Below, one piece after another: positions 32,692-50,445 of a DNA stretch of 64,000 nucleotides (the first letter of the stretch is position 1; the number at the start of each line of letters is the position of its first letter). The stretch is from Brienomyrus brachyistius (taxonomy: Eukaryota; Chordata; Actinopteri; Osteoglossiformes; Mormyridae): NCBI RefSeq assembly GCF_023856365.1, contig NC_064540.1:2293501-2357500 (forward strand), in the 5' to 3' direction. Under the pieces are notes generated by a model. That model was given only the letters and a program-made list of their open reading frames with translations. It was not told the origin of the DNA and did no database searches. Position numbers and translations under genes: made by a program.

Positions 32692-35400
32692 CGTTTTCTG
32701 ATCCACTAAGTGAGCGACCACACAGCGATCCAGCCCCGACCTGCCGACTTGGGTCTAAGGGCAGATGGAAACCCATATGCCTTACTAGTGGCAGAGAGAA
32801 GAGGCACAGTAAGAGGACAGAGTGGCTGGAGACAGGAAGGGCTGGATATGTAAGACGAACTCGCTTGTAATCTTACTGTAGATTTTATAAATTATTACAC
32901 CACCAGATGGTATAAATTATTAGTCGTTCTGCTTTTCTTTTACTTTCCCAAAGGCTTTGTTCATTTCCTGCTGTCAAATCCATCTATCATCACTCCGCTA
33001 TTCCTGCTGAGGGATGCAATTACTGTCATACTCTTCCAGTCAAAGGAAATGTATCATTTAACATGCATTTATTATTGGAAACCGTTTTACACCACGATGA
33101 AGCCATTTACTCAGCAGAGTAATAGTATAAACTGTTGTGAATAGGATGGAGCAGCACTCAGGAGTTTCCCCCTGGGAGTAATACAGAATACCTTAAATTA
33201 TCTTCGACCTAGAGACCAGCTGCCCTGCTTCGCTGGGGCTGAACATATTTTTAAATCTGAACATTCCTAAATATGCGCTTCCTGGTGGTTTCGCTTTGTT
33301 TCTGTTGGGATTGAGGTCGCTTTTGGCAGGAGATTCGATTTCGGATTGTTTTCTCGACTCGATCTATCATTTGTACCGGCAGCACTGTATCAGATTCCTC
33401 TCTGAGCTTTGAGGGAATGTCAGATGTGAATGCGGGCGATGGATGTTTTCCCGGTGTTACAGAATGACTGTACCTATCATTCAACACACTACTGAGTTGG
33501 CTTCACCGGATAAGCTGGAATTGATCTTAAGGTTTCACCCAAAATCAATACTGACATAGAAAACAATAAAATACAAAGCCTGTTTGATGGAGTACTATTC
33601 TTCAAAAAAAAGTTTTAGAATAACTCAACCCAACTCCTCTCTAAGGACAAAGAACGATTGTCAGTATTTAAAGCTCCATCCGCCAAGATCCTACTGGATT
33701 AACTTCTGTCTTTGTTGTTTACTGTGCTGGATCTCAGCAGATCCATAAAACCAAACCGAAATACGCTACCAGCACTCATGTGACTGGATCTGCAGATCTG
33801 CTCTGACTCATGTTATTAGATGACCTTAACCTTTTGTTAATAAATCAACAGGAATATTTCACTGCTGCTCTTCATCTCTTCATGAACTAATCCTTCAGGC
33901 CTCGCTCTTTTTAAGCTCTAACAACACGACTGACGTAAAGGATTAATGAAGGGTGCTAGAAGTAATGAAAAGTCCAGCTTGTCCCTACTAAGAATCCCTG
34001 CTTAGCAACAGCAGATAAATTCGGGACCCTGTATCCACAACATCAGAATCTTCACTATGGAACATCTCCAGGAACCTCTCAAGCGCCAAACAGATCTTGC
34101 AGACATGTCGCTTCGCAGGCTAGTTTAATCCCCCTAATTTAATCTTGCACTGCAGCAGCCAGATAGTCGCAGTGAGGCATCCTGCCTCGTACAGTGTTCC
34201 CCTGAGCATCCTGTGGGTTTGCTGCTTAAGGCTGGCTGTGTTTCCAGAACTGTCTCTCCATCTTCCTCCCCACGACTCCAGTCACCGTCTCGGCCTTCTT
34301 CTAGAATTCCCGTTCAACCTGCTGGTCCCGTCGTGGAACAGCGAGGGGGCCAAAATCCTCCCAGTGGATCTTCCTTGAAGTTATATGGTGCTCTCATTTA
34401 GGGTGGCAGGGATGGGGCACTGGAGGACGCAGTGAACCTTAAAGAGGCTTCTAGCACTTTCCCTCCCATATTCCCACAGCAGTATTTGGAGACCAATCTC
34501 CAGACAGCAGAAATGCATGGACATGGTGAAGCTGCTGCCTGTAACCACTGTATCTGAGAGAGAGCCAACAGGCCCCCAGGTGCCTGGTCTCCATGGCCAC
34601 GCAAAAGATCCTCTGACCTTAGTGTTTCAGGCAAGCAATTAAAGGTAACTGGGCCTGTCTATGGGCTACCTCAGTCCATTGCCCTGTGCTGCCTGGAAGA
34701 TCCTGCCAAGGATAAGTGGTTGGAAGATGAGTGGAGGGAAAGTACACAACCAATCAGAATGCATCTGTATCATTGATTTACGGGAGCTTAATTAGTCGCT
34801 ATAGTAATTATAGCCTAAATAATTTCTATTGTATCCAGAGGTTTCTGGGGCAACAGCATCCAATTACTAAACCCTTATAACCATGAACATAAACATGCCC
34901 TGCGTAACAAAGTGAGGAGCCAAAAAGAATTTTTCATTACAGGGTTGTTGGATAGCGTCCTGGAGTCTTTCTTGGATAGCAGGGGGCGCCCTAAATAGGA
35001 CGCCTACAAGGCACATAATCACAAGCTATGGGCAATTTAGAGACACCAGCTCACCGAACTACATGTCTTGGCCAATACAGGGAGAACATGCAAACGTGAC
35101 ACACAGAACAGGGAGAGGATTTTTGTCTTCATTCTTAAAAGCTGCATTTTCAGGTGGTTGAAGGCGACTGTGTGTCTGACGCAGAAAAATGACATCATGA
35201 TGACATCATGAGCCAAGAACGACATAAAACCACTGGCCGTTATTATGGCATGATAGGAAAGGCCTCATCTTCAAGCAGGCCTCACATCCAAAAGACATGC
35301 TAAGCTGACTCAGGTTCACCTGGCTGAAGAAAACCTTTCATTCATTATGGAAAGTTACTTTTCTTACTTTAGAGATACGGAATAATTCACAAATGACACT
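32692..35400. other. soat2 3' flank and intergenic space to igsf8
   Basis: Candidate soat2 poly(A) hexamers AATAAA at 33565-33570 and 33839-33844. A reverse copy of the GGATGGATGG retroposon head is at about 34985-35120 (GGCAATTTAGAGACACCAGC, GGGAGAACATGCAAACG). No supported ORF. Confidence 0.6.
34985..35120 (-). repeat. Teleost retroposon fragment, reverse orientation
   Basis: GGGCAATTTAGAGACACCAGCTCACC ... CATGTCTTGG ... GGGAGAACATGCAAACGTGACACACAGAAC is the reverse complement of the head-to-middle part of the same family seen at 23355-23625. Confidence 0.6.
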
Positions 35401-35420
35401 GACAAGTTATCAATGCACTG

Positions 35421-37012
35421 TTTATTGGGCATTTGCAAAGAACCATTACACAAAATAACTGTGTACGTGAAAACGTGTCACAATTTTAAAAGTTTTACAA
35501 ACTCATAAAAATACATCTTATTCGCAAAACGGAACAGTGCTTATTCAACAGCTCCTATAACCACACTAACATGCACGGTCCGTGCAGCGGAGAAACAAAG
35601 ACAGGAAGCCGTAAGGTAGGGATTAGGAGCTACTTCACATGAACGTCATTAATTCCATCCGCGACCGTCTCTTAGCACCACAATCGCATGGACTGTTTAG
35701 TTTCAGGGATAAATCAGTTTTAGGGAGATCGTCCCTGTAGGTAAATACCAAAGGCAGTATAGTCTTTTCATAATAAGCAAAGGCTCGAGTTAGTGGTTAT
35801 GATACCAGTTATAGGATGCTGGGAATCCCTTTATATTAAAGGATTTAATTTTAAAGGGGCAAACACAACAACTGGATGTTACTGAAATGTTACAATGGAA
35901 TCACCAATCAGAAACAGGCTGCCATTGACTGACAGCACGCAAGTCCCACCCAGCGTGGCTTCAACGCCTCAAGCCTCACTGGGTGCCAGACTGCAGTGAA
36001 CTGGGGAACAGCTGGAACCCAATGGCAAGAATGCAGCAAACATCTGCCTATCTGAAAGCTCGCGGCGCGGCTACCTGCGCTTCACAGAAATAAAAAACTA
36101 AAGTAACCTAAACGCATCCCACTTCCCTTGAATACACGCGCGTTTGCAGTATCCACACCTGCAGTGCGACACTGTCTGCCAGAAACGCCATTAACACTGC
36201 ACCGTCTCACTGAAGCTGCCCAAACTGCTAGCTACGTTATTAACTAGCTAAATTCCTGGGCCCGCGGCAGGTGTCTGGGCGCCAGGAACAGCCACCGCGG
36301 GCCCCGCCCTCGCGACTCTGGGGCGTGAGAACCGGCGCTGCGACCTCGCTCTCCCACGCTTCCGCGAGGGTGGGGTCTCTCCTCTCAGCACTGCCCACAC
36401 CAAAGCTAACCGCGTCGCTCCACGCTGACCTCCTGCGATGGAAAATACTTTTACCGCGCTGACTAGGCAGCAGCGACCATCGGTTGGCCTTGGATATCAC
36501 CCGCGCAGACCATTCACTCGGTAATGAGTGTAGACCGTGACCCTAGTGGGCGGATGAAGACCGGAGACGACTTTACAATCAGTGGCATGTTTCCCAGCAT
36601 TTAACTGTCATTTATACTCACATTTTCCCCCACATGGTACTCCTGCCCTGAGATCTTATGACAACACACTCAAGTAAGTCACATATAAATCAGAGATATA
36701 AAAAAAAAAAAGTTTTTTCCCTGTAGAGGGAAAGAGCTTATGGCTGTTTGCTAAGAATTCTGATCCCCTTCTGAGGGACGGACTTAGGACGGTTTTTACG
36801 ATTAAGAAAAAGTGGCACGGGCGACAGATTTGCAGCGACGGACTTTCTACGTTACAGGGTCCAGCTGCGGGTCCATGACGTCCGTTTCCGCGAACCATTC
36901 CACTGTTTTCCTGAGACCCGCTGCATGCCACACGTCTAGTTCGTGATCGCTAAAGTAAACATTTACACGACGCGGCAGCCGTTCCTCCCGCCGTCTCCAG
37001 GAAGCATGTGCG
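35421..37012 (-). other. igsf8: igsf8 3'UTR (about 1.6 kb)
   Basis: Downstream of the stop at 37013 the first minus-strand AATAAA is the complement of TTTATT at 35421-35426. A GC-rich patch at 36240-36500 lies inside. No other coding exon is seen, so I assign the interval to the 3'UTR. Confidence 0.5.
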
Positions 37013-42565
<5,553 letters not shown>

Positions 42566-43200
42566 CCCGGAGCGCTGGAAAGAAACGAGCCGAAGGACCG
42601 AAATCACTGGCTGGTCGAGACGCCCCTGCGCATCTTCACGCCCGCAAACTCAAAAAAAGGATCAACGACCAAAAACTGTACACGTATGGCGTTAAACCAA
42701 TTCAAAGACCAGCGACTATGGTTATAAAGTAGGCGGAATGTTACCACGAGTTGCTGATAATAAAAACAAATCTGGTTGATGGGAAGTATCTACTATTGCA
42801 CATCGTAGCTTCCCCGTTCGTCTAAGTACTTTCCAATCTTTAATCGAAACCGAAGGATCCCCGAATAGTTCCCTCCCAGTTCGTTCCCTAGCAGCCCAAC
42901 AAACCTCTTGCATACTAATGTAGACACTGAAAGCCCCAGCCTGAGGCGGGACATTAACACATCCTCTCTTTTCTCTCTCAATACAAAAATCAACGTACTT
43001 GCTCCTTATTGGTCCGAAACCAGATAGACGCGCCGGAACCAATCAGATCAGATTGATTTTGGTTTTTCTGTATAACAAATCTCACCAATCAGTTCCCGTA
43101 TTAACGCCGATATCTAGGCCAGCCCCTCCCCCCACGGCTCTAACACGCGACTCTCTCGCAGTAATTCGTCGTTAGTCTTAGCAGAGCATTTATTCTACGG
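42566..43200 (-). promoter_or_regulatory. igsf8: igsf8 5' region with a CCAAT-box cluster
   Basis: Upstream of the start codon are three CCAAT motifs: minus-strand CCAAT (ATTGG at 43009-43013), and plus-strand CCAATCAG at 43039 and 43085. A GC-box-like CCCCTCCCCCC lies at 43124. No TATA box is evident. The transcription start is probably between 42566 and 43000. A further non-coding exon cannot be excluded. Confidence 0.4.
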
Positions 43201-43585
43201 ATGTTCAGGAATTTTATTCCTGGATTTAACAGGATTTCTGTAATATTAATGACCACAATAACAGTATCACCAATAATTCAAGTTATATCACAAACACACT
43301 GTACACGTGTGAAGCGAAATGCCTTTTCTAACTGCTTCCTAGATTGTACTCGAAATGGAAATGCGTACATCAAAGAAAGATAATACAGAAAAATAAATAA
43401 GAATAAACAAGATTAAAATGGCAAAAAACATCAAAACGTTAAATAAGTCGAAAATAAAGCAGTGATTTCCGTAACTTCTGCGTTGCTGCCCCACCCCGGG
43501 TTATTTCCTGCCTTGCGCCCGTAGCGGTGGGGATAGAAAATGCATGTATTTATGGATATCCGTAACTATTTACAAAATGCAATAA

Positions 43586-43846
43586 TCAGAAAGATGAATG
43601 AAAGTGAAGAATGGCACAAAGTGCGTCAAGTGGCGTGTAAGTCATCGGGAGTCCTATAGTGTACGGACAGCCGGAGGGTAGAAACGTGCTCTGAATTTCT
43701 CGGTTTTGCCCTTCTGGCTGCGAAAGTACCTCTCTGACTGCATCATCGGGAAAGGCTGAAACTTCATTTTTCTCTTTGTCCCAGGACCTCCTCCCGTAAA
43801 TGACGAGCAGGTAAATCAGAACACACGCGATGATTAATCCGGTCAT
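43586..43846 (-). CDS. Candidate small single-pass membrane protein (86 aa), unrecognised
   Basis: The ORF begins MTGLIIACVLIYLLVIYG, a plausible signal-anchor, followed directly by RRSWDKEKNEV, a charged stop-transfer segment, then a polar tail (DDAVREVLSQPEGQNREIQS). This topology is that of many SMIM-type proteins. It lies 1.3 kb upstream of igsf8 on the same strand. No homologue comes to mind; chance ORF remains possible. Confidence 0.3.
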   Translation of the reverse strand: MTGLIIACVLIYLLVIYGRRSWDKEKNEVSAFPDDAVREVLSQPEGQNREIQSTFLPSGCPYTIGLPMTYTPLDALCAILHFHSSF

Positions 43847-44329
43847 TTAAAGGAAACTGAATCATTTGAAACGCCATAATAACCTATAACTTAACTTGGG
43901 CACTACAGTCACCCATGACACATGTGTGCAGCATGCTGGTGACCCTACGCCTGCAGCACAGGGCACGAGCCTTGGGTGTGACTTTTGGTTCCATGTTGTC
44001 ATTGCGGGCACTCGAGTCTCTGAATCTAATGATAGGATTTTATTGTTCTCCTTCAAGAAATACCTCATGATCCATTTATTCCAGGAACACCTCAGATAGC
44101 TTGCTCCACTCCATGTTTCCTGAATGCTTTTAGGATTACATTTTGTCAGGTGACTTCTATAGTTGTCTCATAGGTTCTTGCACCATTTATAGGATATTGT
44201 GTAGCTCTTTCTCCTGTGCTGCTTTACATTTGTTCAGTGGAATTCAGTGGAAGCTCAGCCTAGCTGCACTTATGCCTAGTCGATTCCTTGACAGCATGTA
44301 TATTTAAAATATGCTATATGCCTCACTTG

Positions 44330-44720
44330 TATGGTGCATTGGACAGAAGCATCTGCTAAATGCATAGACCCAAATGTCATTTCTACTATGAATTTATTGC
44401 TTATTAAGACATTTGCTGGAGTCAGGAAAAGGCCCTTGATAGCAGAAGTGACTACAAACTAATATCTATTACATGTATTTCATGTATGAAATATTTGGTA
44501 TTCGGAATATAAACGATTTGTAAATTTCTTGGGCAGTGTGTGGCTCAGCTGCCTGTGAGGCTTTGCCCGAGAGTAGAAGGTTGTTGGTTCAAATCCCAGG
44601 GCTTACAGAGTGATTTGACTGTTGGGCCCTTGAGTGAGGCCTTTAACCCCAAATTCCTGACTTCTCAGTTGTACATTCCTTTAGATAAAAGTGTCTGCGA
44701 GATAAATAAATGTAAACTAT
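44330..44720 (+). repeat. tRNA-derived SINE with L2-type 3' tail, preceded by an older SINE tail
   Basis: From 44533: box-A-like TGTGGCTCAGCTGCCTGTGAGG, box B GGTTCAAATCC at 44587-44597, then CCTTGAGTGAGGCCTTTAACCCC and the tail GATAAAAGTGTCTGCGAGATAAATAAATGTAA. An earlier tail GGACAGAAGCATCTGCTAAATG lies at 44341-44362. Teleost SINEs with this shared tail are mobilised by LINEs. Confidence 0.75.
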
Positions 44721-45204
44721 GATGCAAATGTAAAACTCGAGACTCGTGTTAGTAATGTGTTTTCAGTTGTCCACCTCAGAGTATGACCGATACTGGAAAG
44801 ATACCTGTGCTCATTTACTCAGCAGTGATCAGAGGAGGAGAATCAGAATGCCGAATCAAGCCGTGTCACACTGTTGCTGATTTACTCTCCCTGTTATGTC
44901 TGGCAGGCTTTGGACATATGCTTGAAATGTGTCCTGAGATGCTAACTCATTAGCACCCTCTAAAGGCAGGAGGGCTTATTGCGCATCACAAGCTGGCTAT
45001 ATCGCTAACAGCTTTCAGCACTGCATCATGGTGGGAGTCTTCTGATAGTTGCTTTTTTTTTTGGGTGCTTTGTTCAAGTTAATTCCTCCTTAAAGCTGAT
45101 CTTATTGTGTCCAAGGTCCAGCCAGCTGCTGAAGCAATTCTGAAGATTCGCGGTGGTACCAAACATCCTTCTGATGGAATGTAACTCTTACTGGAAGCCC
45201 CTGG

Positions 45205-45367
45205 GGCCTGTACTACGAAGCGGGGATACTGGGTTACCGGGGTAACTTGTTGGATTTAAGGTAGTCTGGGCAAAATGAAAGTGAATATGAAGTCCATTTA
45301 AACTGTGGTACCTTAAATCCGACGTGTTACCCCGATAAGCCAGTAACCCCTCTTCGCAGTACAGGCC
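45205..45367. mobile_element. Palindromic MITE, 163 bp, with about 59-bp inverted arms
   Basis: The left arm GGCCTGTACTACGAAGCGG...TTTAAGGTA and the reverse complement of the right arm GGCCTGTACTGCGAAGAGG...TTTAAGGTA match over about 59 bp with roughly ten differences. The two arms surround a 45-bp loop. No ORF; target duplication not resolved (CTGG occurs on both sides, offset by one base). Confidence 0.8.
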
Positions 45368-45994
45368 ACTGGTCACCCTAGTTGGGATTTTGTTGTACTC
45401 CATTTTATAGTAAACAGAGACCCAGTGCATTACACCAGTCACTACATTTTTAGGGTATCCACTGCTTTTTTGCCCAAAATATATATAGATTAGGACAGAG
45501 CGATAAGGCAAAATATTTTTCACAATGTCAGTAGTGATAATTTTAATTATTTACTGTATATATGACCAAGACCGGCGCATGGGCTGTGCTCTGCTGAGTC
45601 AGTAAGCTATGCAGTGCTTTTGTTGGGCATCGGTTGTCTGTTCTGTGTAATTGCTGTTATGTAAATGGTACTATTTTTAACAAATTGTCTATTCGTCAGT
45701 CGATCAAGCAAACTATCCATCGACCTCAAGGATGTTCAGCTTCCGGTTACCAGTATGACTGAATTTATTTGATCGTTTCCATGTGCTGATATTTTCAGAC
45801 CACATGTTTCGTGTTAGGTGCGGGGGCGGAGTACCCACCAGGAGCCGTGAGAGATTTCCCAGTGGGTGGCGACACATGGCGCTGAGGAAGAAAGGAAGAA
45901 GCGAAAAAAGGGACCAGAGGAGGATGGATCAACGTCCATGAAAAATCCATCGTTAAACAAACGCTGAAGGTGAAAAAAGCTTTTGCGTGCTAAC

Positions 45995-46290
45995 TGTCAT
46001 GACCTGCTCGTCGGCTCCTCCTGTGTGCCATGCCCCCTGCTTACCCACGTGTGTTTCCCGGATTGTACCCAGCTGTGTCTGCTTATTTTCAATCAGTCCT
46101 GTGTATTTCAGTCCGTGTCTTACCCGAGTCCTTTGTCCGTCATTGATGTTACGTGATGTCAGTCGGCGTGCCATGTTCCCCAGTCCGCGTAATTATAATA
46201 AATCCCCGTTCACCCTGCTTACGCCTGCTCGCGTGCTTCCTTCCTGCTCGCCTGCCAGCGCGTTCGCCCGCTTCCCGGACGATCGTAACA
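45995..46290 (+). mobile_element. Solo LTR related to the 17116-19964 element
   Basis: Starts TGTCATGACCTGCTCGTCGG and ends GGACGATCGTAACA. It shares the TGTCATG.CCTGCTCGTCGGCTCCTC start, the CAATCAGTCCTGTGTATTT box and an AATAAATCCCCGTTCACCC poly(A) region with the minus-strand LTRs, but is clearly diverged. Flanked by the perfect 5-bp duplication CTAAC (45990-45994; 46291-46295). Orientation opposite to the full element. Confidence 0.88.
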
Positions 46291-46299
46291 CTAACCTTA

Positions 46300-47100
46300 C
46301 AACACTGACTGGTTCACGACCTAATGTAGCTAGCTAGCACATGTGGTTGACCCTACAGTATGTCATACAGTCCAAATGCTTTGGGTCATAGTGTTATTAA
46401 CATGCTGTTCTTAATTGAAAAAGTAAATAAAGAAAGTGGGATTTCCTCATTCCAAAGCTCAAACTCATGTATAATCCTGTCTACAGAGAAAGACATTCTT
46501 ATGCAGGTGGTGGAGTGGGACTGTCTTTAAAAACGTTTGGTAGTAACTAAAATGATAATAAACACTGGTATCATGTGAACAACACACATAAATGTCAGGT
46601 TTCTCACCAAGTGCTGGCATGGCGCTAATACTTTATCTTTTGTTTTCTGAAATAGCGTTATGCTAATAACCCTACAAACGCAGTGCATTTTAGGCTACGT
46701 GACATACATTAGGGCCGGCCACATGTGCTAGCTAGCTCACACCTACAGATATTGTTCTCATAGCCCAAGGCAGCGTTGTAAGCAGGGACAGAGTGGGATG
46801 GTGACGGTATCTGACAGTGACTCATTGGCGTTTATCGCCTTTGTCAAGCTAGTAGGCTTCCACAAACCAAACAAGAAAACAGAAAGATTTATGATTTGGC
46901 TTTTAGTTCAGCCTTCTAGCTGAACTAAAAAATAAAACACACTAACTACTACTTTTTCACTACTGGCCTGCAGAGAGTTTAATTCTTTCTGAGGTGGTAT
47001 ATGGTGTAAAAAATCCTAGACCCCAGCATTTGACGGTTTTAGGCAGCCTGCAACATGTTTTTTACGTATTATTTTAATTTCCCAGAGAGACTAAAAAATA
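46300..47100. other. Intergenic, nothing recognised
   Basis: AT-rich DNA without supported ORF, repeat or RNA gene. Confidence 0.5.
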
Positions 47101-47107
47101 TGATGCA

Positions 47108-47345
47108 ATGTGGAAATACCGAATTTTCTATAGGTGTGAATGGTGTGTGAGTGAATGGTGTGTGAGTGAATGGTGTGTGAGTGAATGGTGTGTGAGTGAA
47201 TGGTGTGTGAGTGTGCCCTGTGATGGGTTGGCGCCCCTTCCTGGGTTATTCCCTATGTCCGTAGGTGCCGAGATAGACTCCGGACTCCCATGACCCCGAA
47301 TATAACAAGCGGGTACAGAAAATGGATGTATGGATGGATGGAAGT
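47108..47345 (+). repeat. GGATGGATGG retroposon tail with a 15-bp internal repeat
   Basis: Five copies of GTGTGTGAGTGAATG (about 47135-47212) precede GTGCCCTGTGATGGGTTGGC, CCTGGGTTATTCCC and a GGATGTATGGATGGATGG end. The internal 15-bp expansion is absent from the copies at 23165 and 23355. Confidence 0.75.
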
Positions 47346-47399
47346 TAACATATTTGAACATCACCGGTTTGTAAGATGCTCATTCTACTTTAGAGTGAA

Positions 47400-49710
47400 G
47401 ACTTGTTGGTTAGAATGATCTCCATAGCAACGCTTAAGTCATCCTGAGGAAGCATATATTCACTAGTATTTGTCGAGTTACCCGTTATGAGAGCTGCTTT
47501 ACAAATGTTGCTTCTTCCTGAATCGGATTGATACCACTGCTCTCTGCCTATGAGATTCCGGAATAAACAGAGGAGATTTCTGCCAAGAAGGTTTGATGTG
47601 CCTTTTTAGTGTTTGATGATGCTACCTTCATGGCAGCTATGACAGATGGGTTTCCCTGTCTTTGTAAACCAGAAGAGGCCCATTCAGTTGTCTGGTACTG
47701 CAGGAGACATACTGGCAGCAAGGACAATAAGGCTCTGAAAGACGTGTCAGTGATAGACTGGTGAGTTCGGCCATACAATGGATCTCAAAACCGCTTTTCC
47801 ATCCGCCTCTTCAGACTCCTCGTCTTTCGGGCGCTGAAGGCAGACTCTGGATGCTACATCTGCAGTAGGAAATGAAAACACTTTTTCTACACCCATGACC
47901 GAGGCAGGACACTCAGTGCCTCCGACACTGAAGAAAGGGACACGGATCCTTTTTGAAAACCAGGTCTTTTAATGGGGAGCAAATGCAGTGAGACAGAAAT
48001 GGGTCGAGTTTTGGAATTCAAATCGTGAGGTTGTGGCAAGAGTCGATGGGCACTGGCGATCAGAGGGCTGGGTGGGCTTATAATTGGTGGTCCAGGCAAA
48101 GGTCGGGCGATGTGCAACGCCGGTCAGCAGGCTATGCAAACGCTCAAAGTCTGGGAATGAAGCGAAAACACATACACTGGTAGACAGAACCAATACTGAG
48201 GAAATACTGCTCAAACTCTGGAAGAACAAGAAGATCTCACATCTCATGGGAATCTATGACGAGGAAATTGGACACAGCTGAGAAGGGTCATGGCACCAAA
48301 TAGGATCCAGCAGTGTAACTAAGCTACCTGTCCCGAGTGGGCGGTGCTTGCTTTTAATTTAATTAGCAGGTTATTATTAATACACAAAATTTACTGACGA
48401 TTGAATAATTGAATATTGATTTGAATTTATATTGCCAATTAAGTACAAAAGCGGGGTACAAAAGCAGGCGTTATGGTGAAACAAAAGAGAGTTTATTGAA
48501 CTCAAAGATCAGAGAGTAGGACAATAGGAATCTTGGGGGAAAATAGTACTTTTTTGAAAAGTATAAGCTCACAATAGAAAGAGCCTAAACCTGTACTTTT
48601 CTGGAAACAGTGATGGAGGAACTTATAATATTCATTCCCTGTTGCTGTTTTTTGTGGTACTTCTGCATTTTTTTCTTTAAAATCCATCTGCACTCACTCA
48701 TTTCTAAAATATGGGTCTTCTCTCCTTACATGATTTCTGCCGTATTGTAATACAACCCCCTGCGGTACATTTTTGACTTATTAAAAATAAATAAATTGGA
48801 ATGTCACACAATTCAGTTATAACGTGGAGGTTCACCCAGTTGTCGGCAGCACATTACCCTGCGCTGGTGCCTTGTAGCCTCTTGTTGATGTTTTTAGCAT
48901 TCCTCTTTTATAACAACACTTTCTGATGAAATGGTAGCGACGGAAATATTTCTGAGTATTACAAACGGAAAAATGATTAGGGTCAAAACATTATGTGGTG
49001 TTACCCTGACACATAGAGGCTTTGAGTTAAATTGTAAACCAGTGTTTCCCAGCCTGGTTCACTGAGTCCCCCCCCAGACAGACCCTGAGGACTAGGTTGA
49101 GAAACAGGCTGTAGGCTACCATAATATTAATATTCATTCCCAAACACATCCATTTAATAAAAATCGTTTAGCGTTCCAGGTATTGTGTATTCATATTTTG
49201 AAAATGATCCCATATTTGTTGGGGGTGTTCCCTGTGTTATATAAAATACTGTACAACTTCATGTCTAGAGGCAACAGAAGGAGTCAGTTCCTAATGGTGA
49301 TCAGGCCCATTCTCGTATAATCCTACTTTTTCTTTCAGTTAACCACAGAAGGAATCATTACCAGTAATACTAACAGCCAGTGTAAACTGATCTGTACCAT
49401 GTCGCTCCAGGGCTGAAAGATCTGCTTCTGGTTCAGTGCGGCAGCTGAATTTTCTCACAAGGTGGCGCTAAAAGCACAATATTTCCAAAAGTGCTCATGT
49501 GACTTATTGTGTGATCAGACGTTCGGATTACAGACAACTTTTGTCATTATGTATGCTGCAGCATTTTGGCATACGAATTTAGTGTCAAGAGCAAATCTTT
49601 TATTTTAGAGATGACAGCAAATTAACAAGAAAAAATGTTCATAATTTGGTGAGATCAGATGTGTCTTGGCCCTCTTGGTAATTGCTCCATGTTTTTGGCA
49701 GGTCGGCAAG
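47400..49710. other. Intergenic, no gene seen
   Basis: AT-rich region. A reverse fragment of the repeat seen at 11523 occurs near 49036-49110 (CCAGTGTTTCCCAGCCTGG ... AGGACTAGGTTGAGAAACAG). Short ORFs have no recognisable similarity or composition. Confidence 0.5.
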
Positions 49711-49719
49711 GCTAGATAC

Positions 49720-50041
49720 TGTCATGCCCGGCTCATCCGATCCTCGTGTGTGCCACACCCCCTGATTATCCATGTGTGCTTCCCCAATCATGCCCAGCTG
49801 TGCCCTGTTATTTTGCCCTGTCTTTGTCTATATCAATCCACATCTTGCCCTGTCCGAGGTCCGTCACTGATGTTAGTGATGTTATCAGATGTTTTGTAAC
49901 GTTGAGATGTCCTGGTCTTCCCGTATCTCCCATGTCTTGCCCCTAATAAATCCCCACTTTTCCCCGCCTTTTGCCTGCCTGTGTCATCCTTCCCTGCCTC
50001 CTTCCTGCCAGCCTGCCCGTCCTCACCCGCGAAACCTGACA
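49720..50041 (+). mobile_element. Second, older solo LTR of the same family
   Basis: TGTCATGCCCGGCTCATCCG ... CTAATAAATCCCC ... CCTGACA, TG...CA ends. It is more diverged than the copy at 45995. Flanked by GATAC (49715-49719) and GATAT (50042-50046), a 5-bp duplication with one change. Confidence 0.8.
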
Positions 50042-50340
50042 GATATCGCCTGATTGAATAATTTGCCTCTTTGCATTGCCTTGCATGAAATACCAGGAAT
50101 TTGGGTTACGGTTATTATGTCCTCTTGGGGTTGGGCGTTTGCTCTCCTGGGCAGGGGCAAGGGGGAGGAGGGGGGGTATCCCCATGACCTTTTGATGAAA
50201 ATGAAATTTTATTTGCTTGTATGTTTGTTTTGAAATTTACAGACATAGTCCTTAAAAGCGTAGCATCTTCTCAACTGAAACATTTTGCCATGGATAGAGC
50301 CGTTTTTTCTTGGACCGGTTGTTGATTCCTGCCCTAGGGT

Positions 50341-50445
50341 GTCTTCAGATAGGATGTCCTCAGATAGGATGTCCTCAGATAGGATGTCTTCAGATAGGGT
50401 GTCTTCAGATAGGATGTCTTCAGATAGGGTGTCCTCAGCCCTGTG
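50341..50445 (+). repeat. 15-bp minisatellite, 7 copies
   Basis: Unit GTCTTCAGATAGGAT with C/T at the fourth-fifth bases and A/G near the end. Period divisible by three, so it keeps reading frames open (SSDRM/V peptide), without other support for coding. Confidence 0.95.

Noticed and set aside
47108..47364. ORFs with EWCVS or LTHHS repeats
   Set aside because: Arise from a 15-bp repeat inside a retroposon tail.
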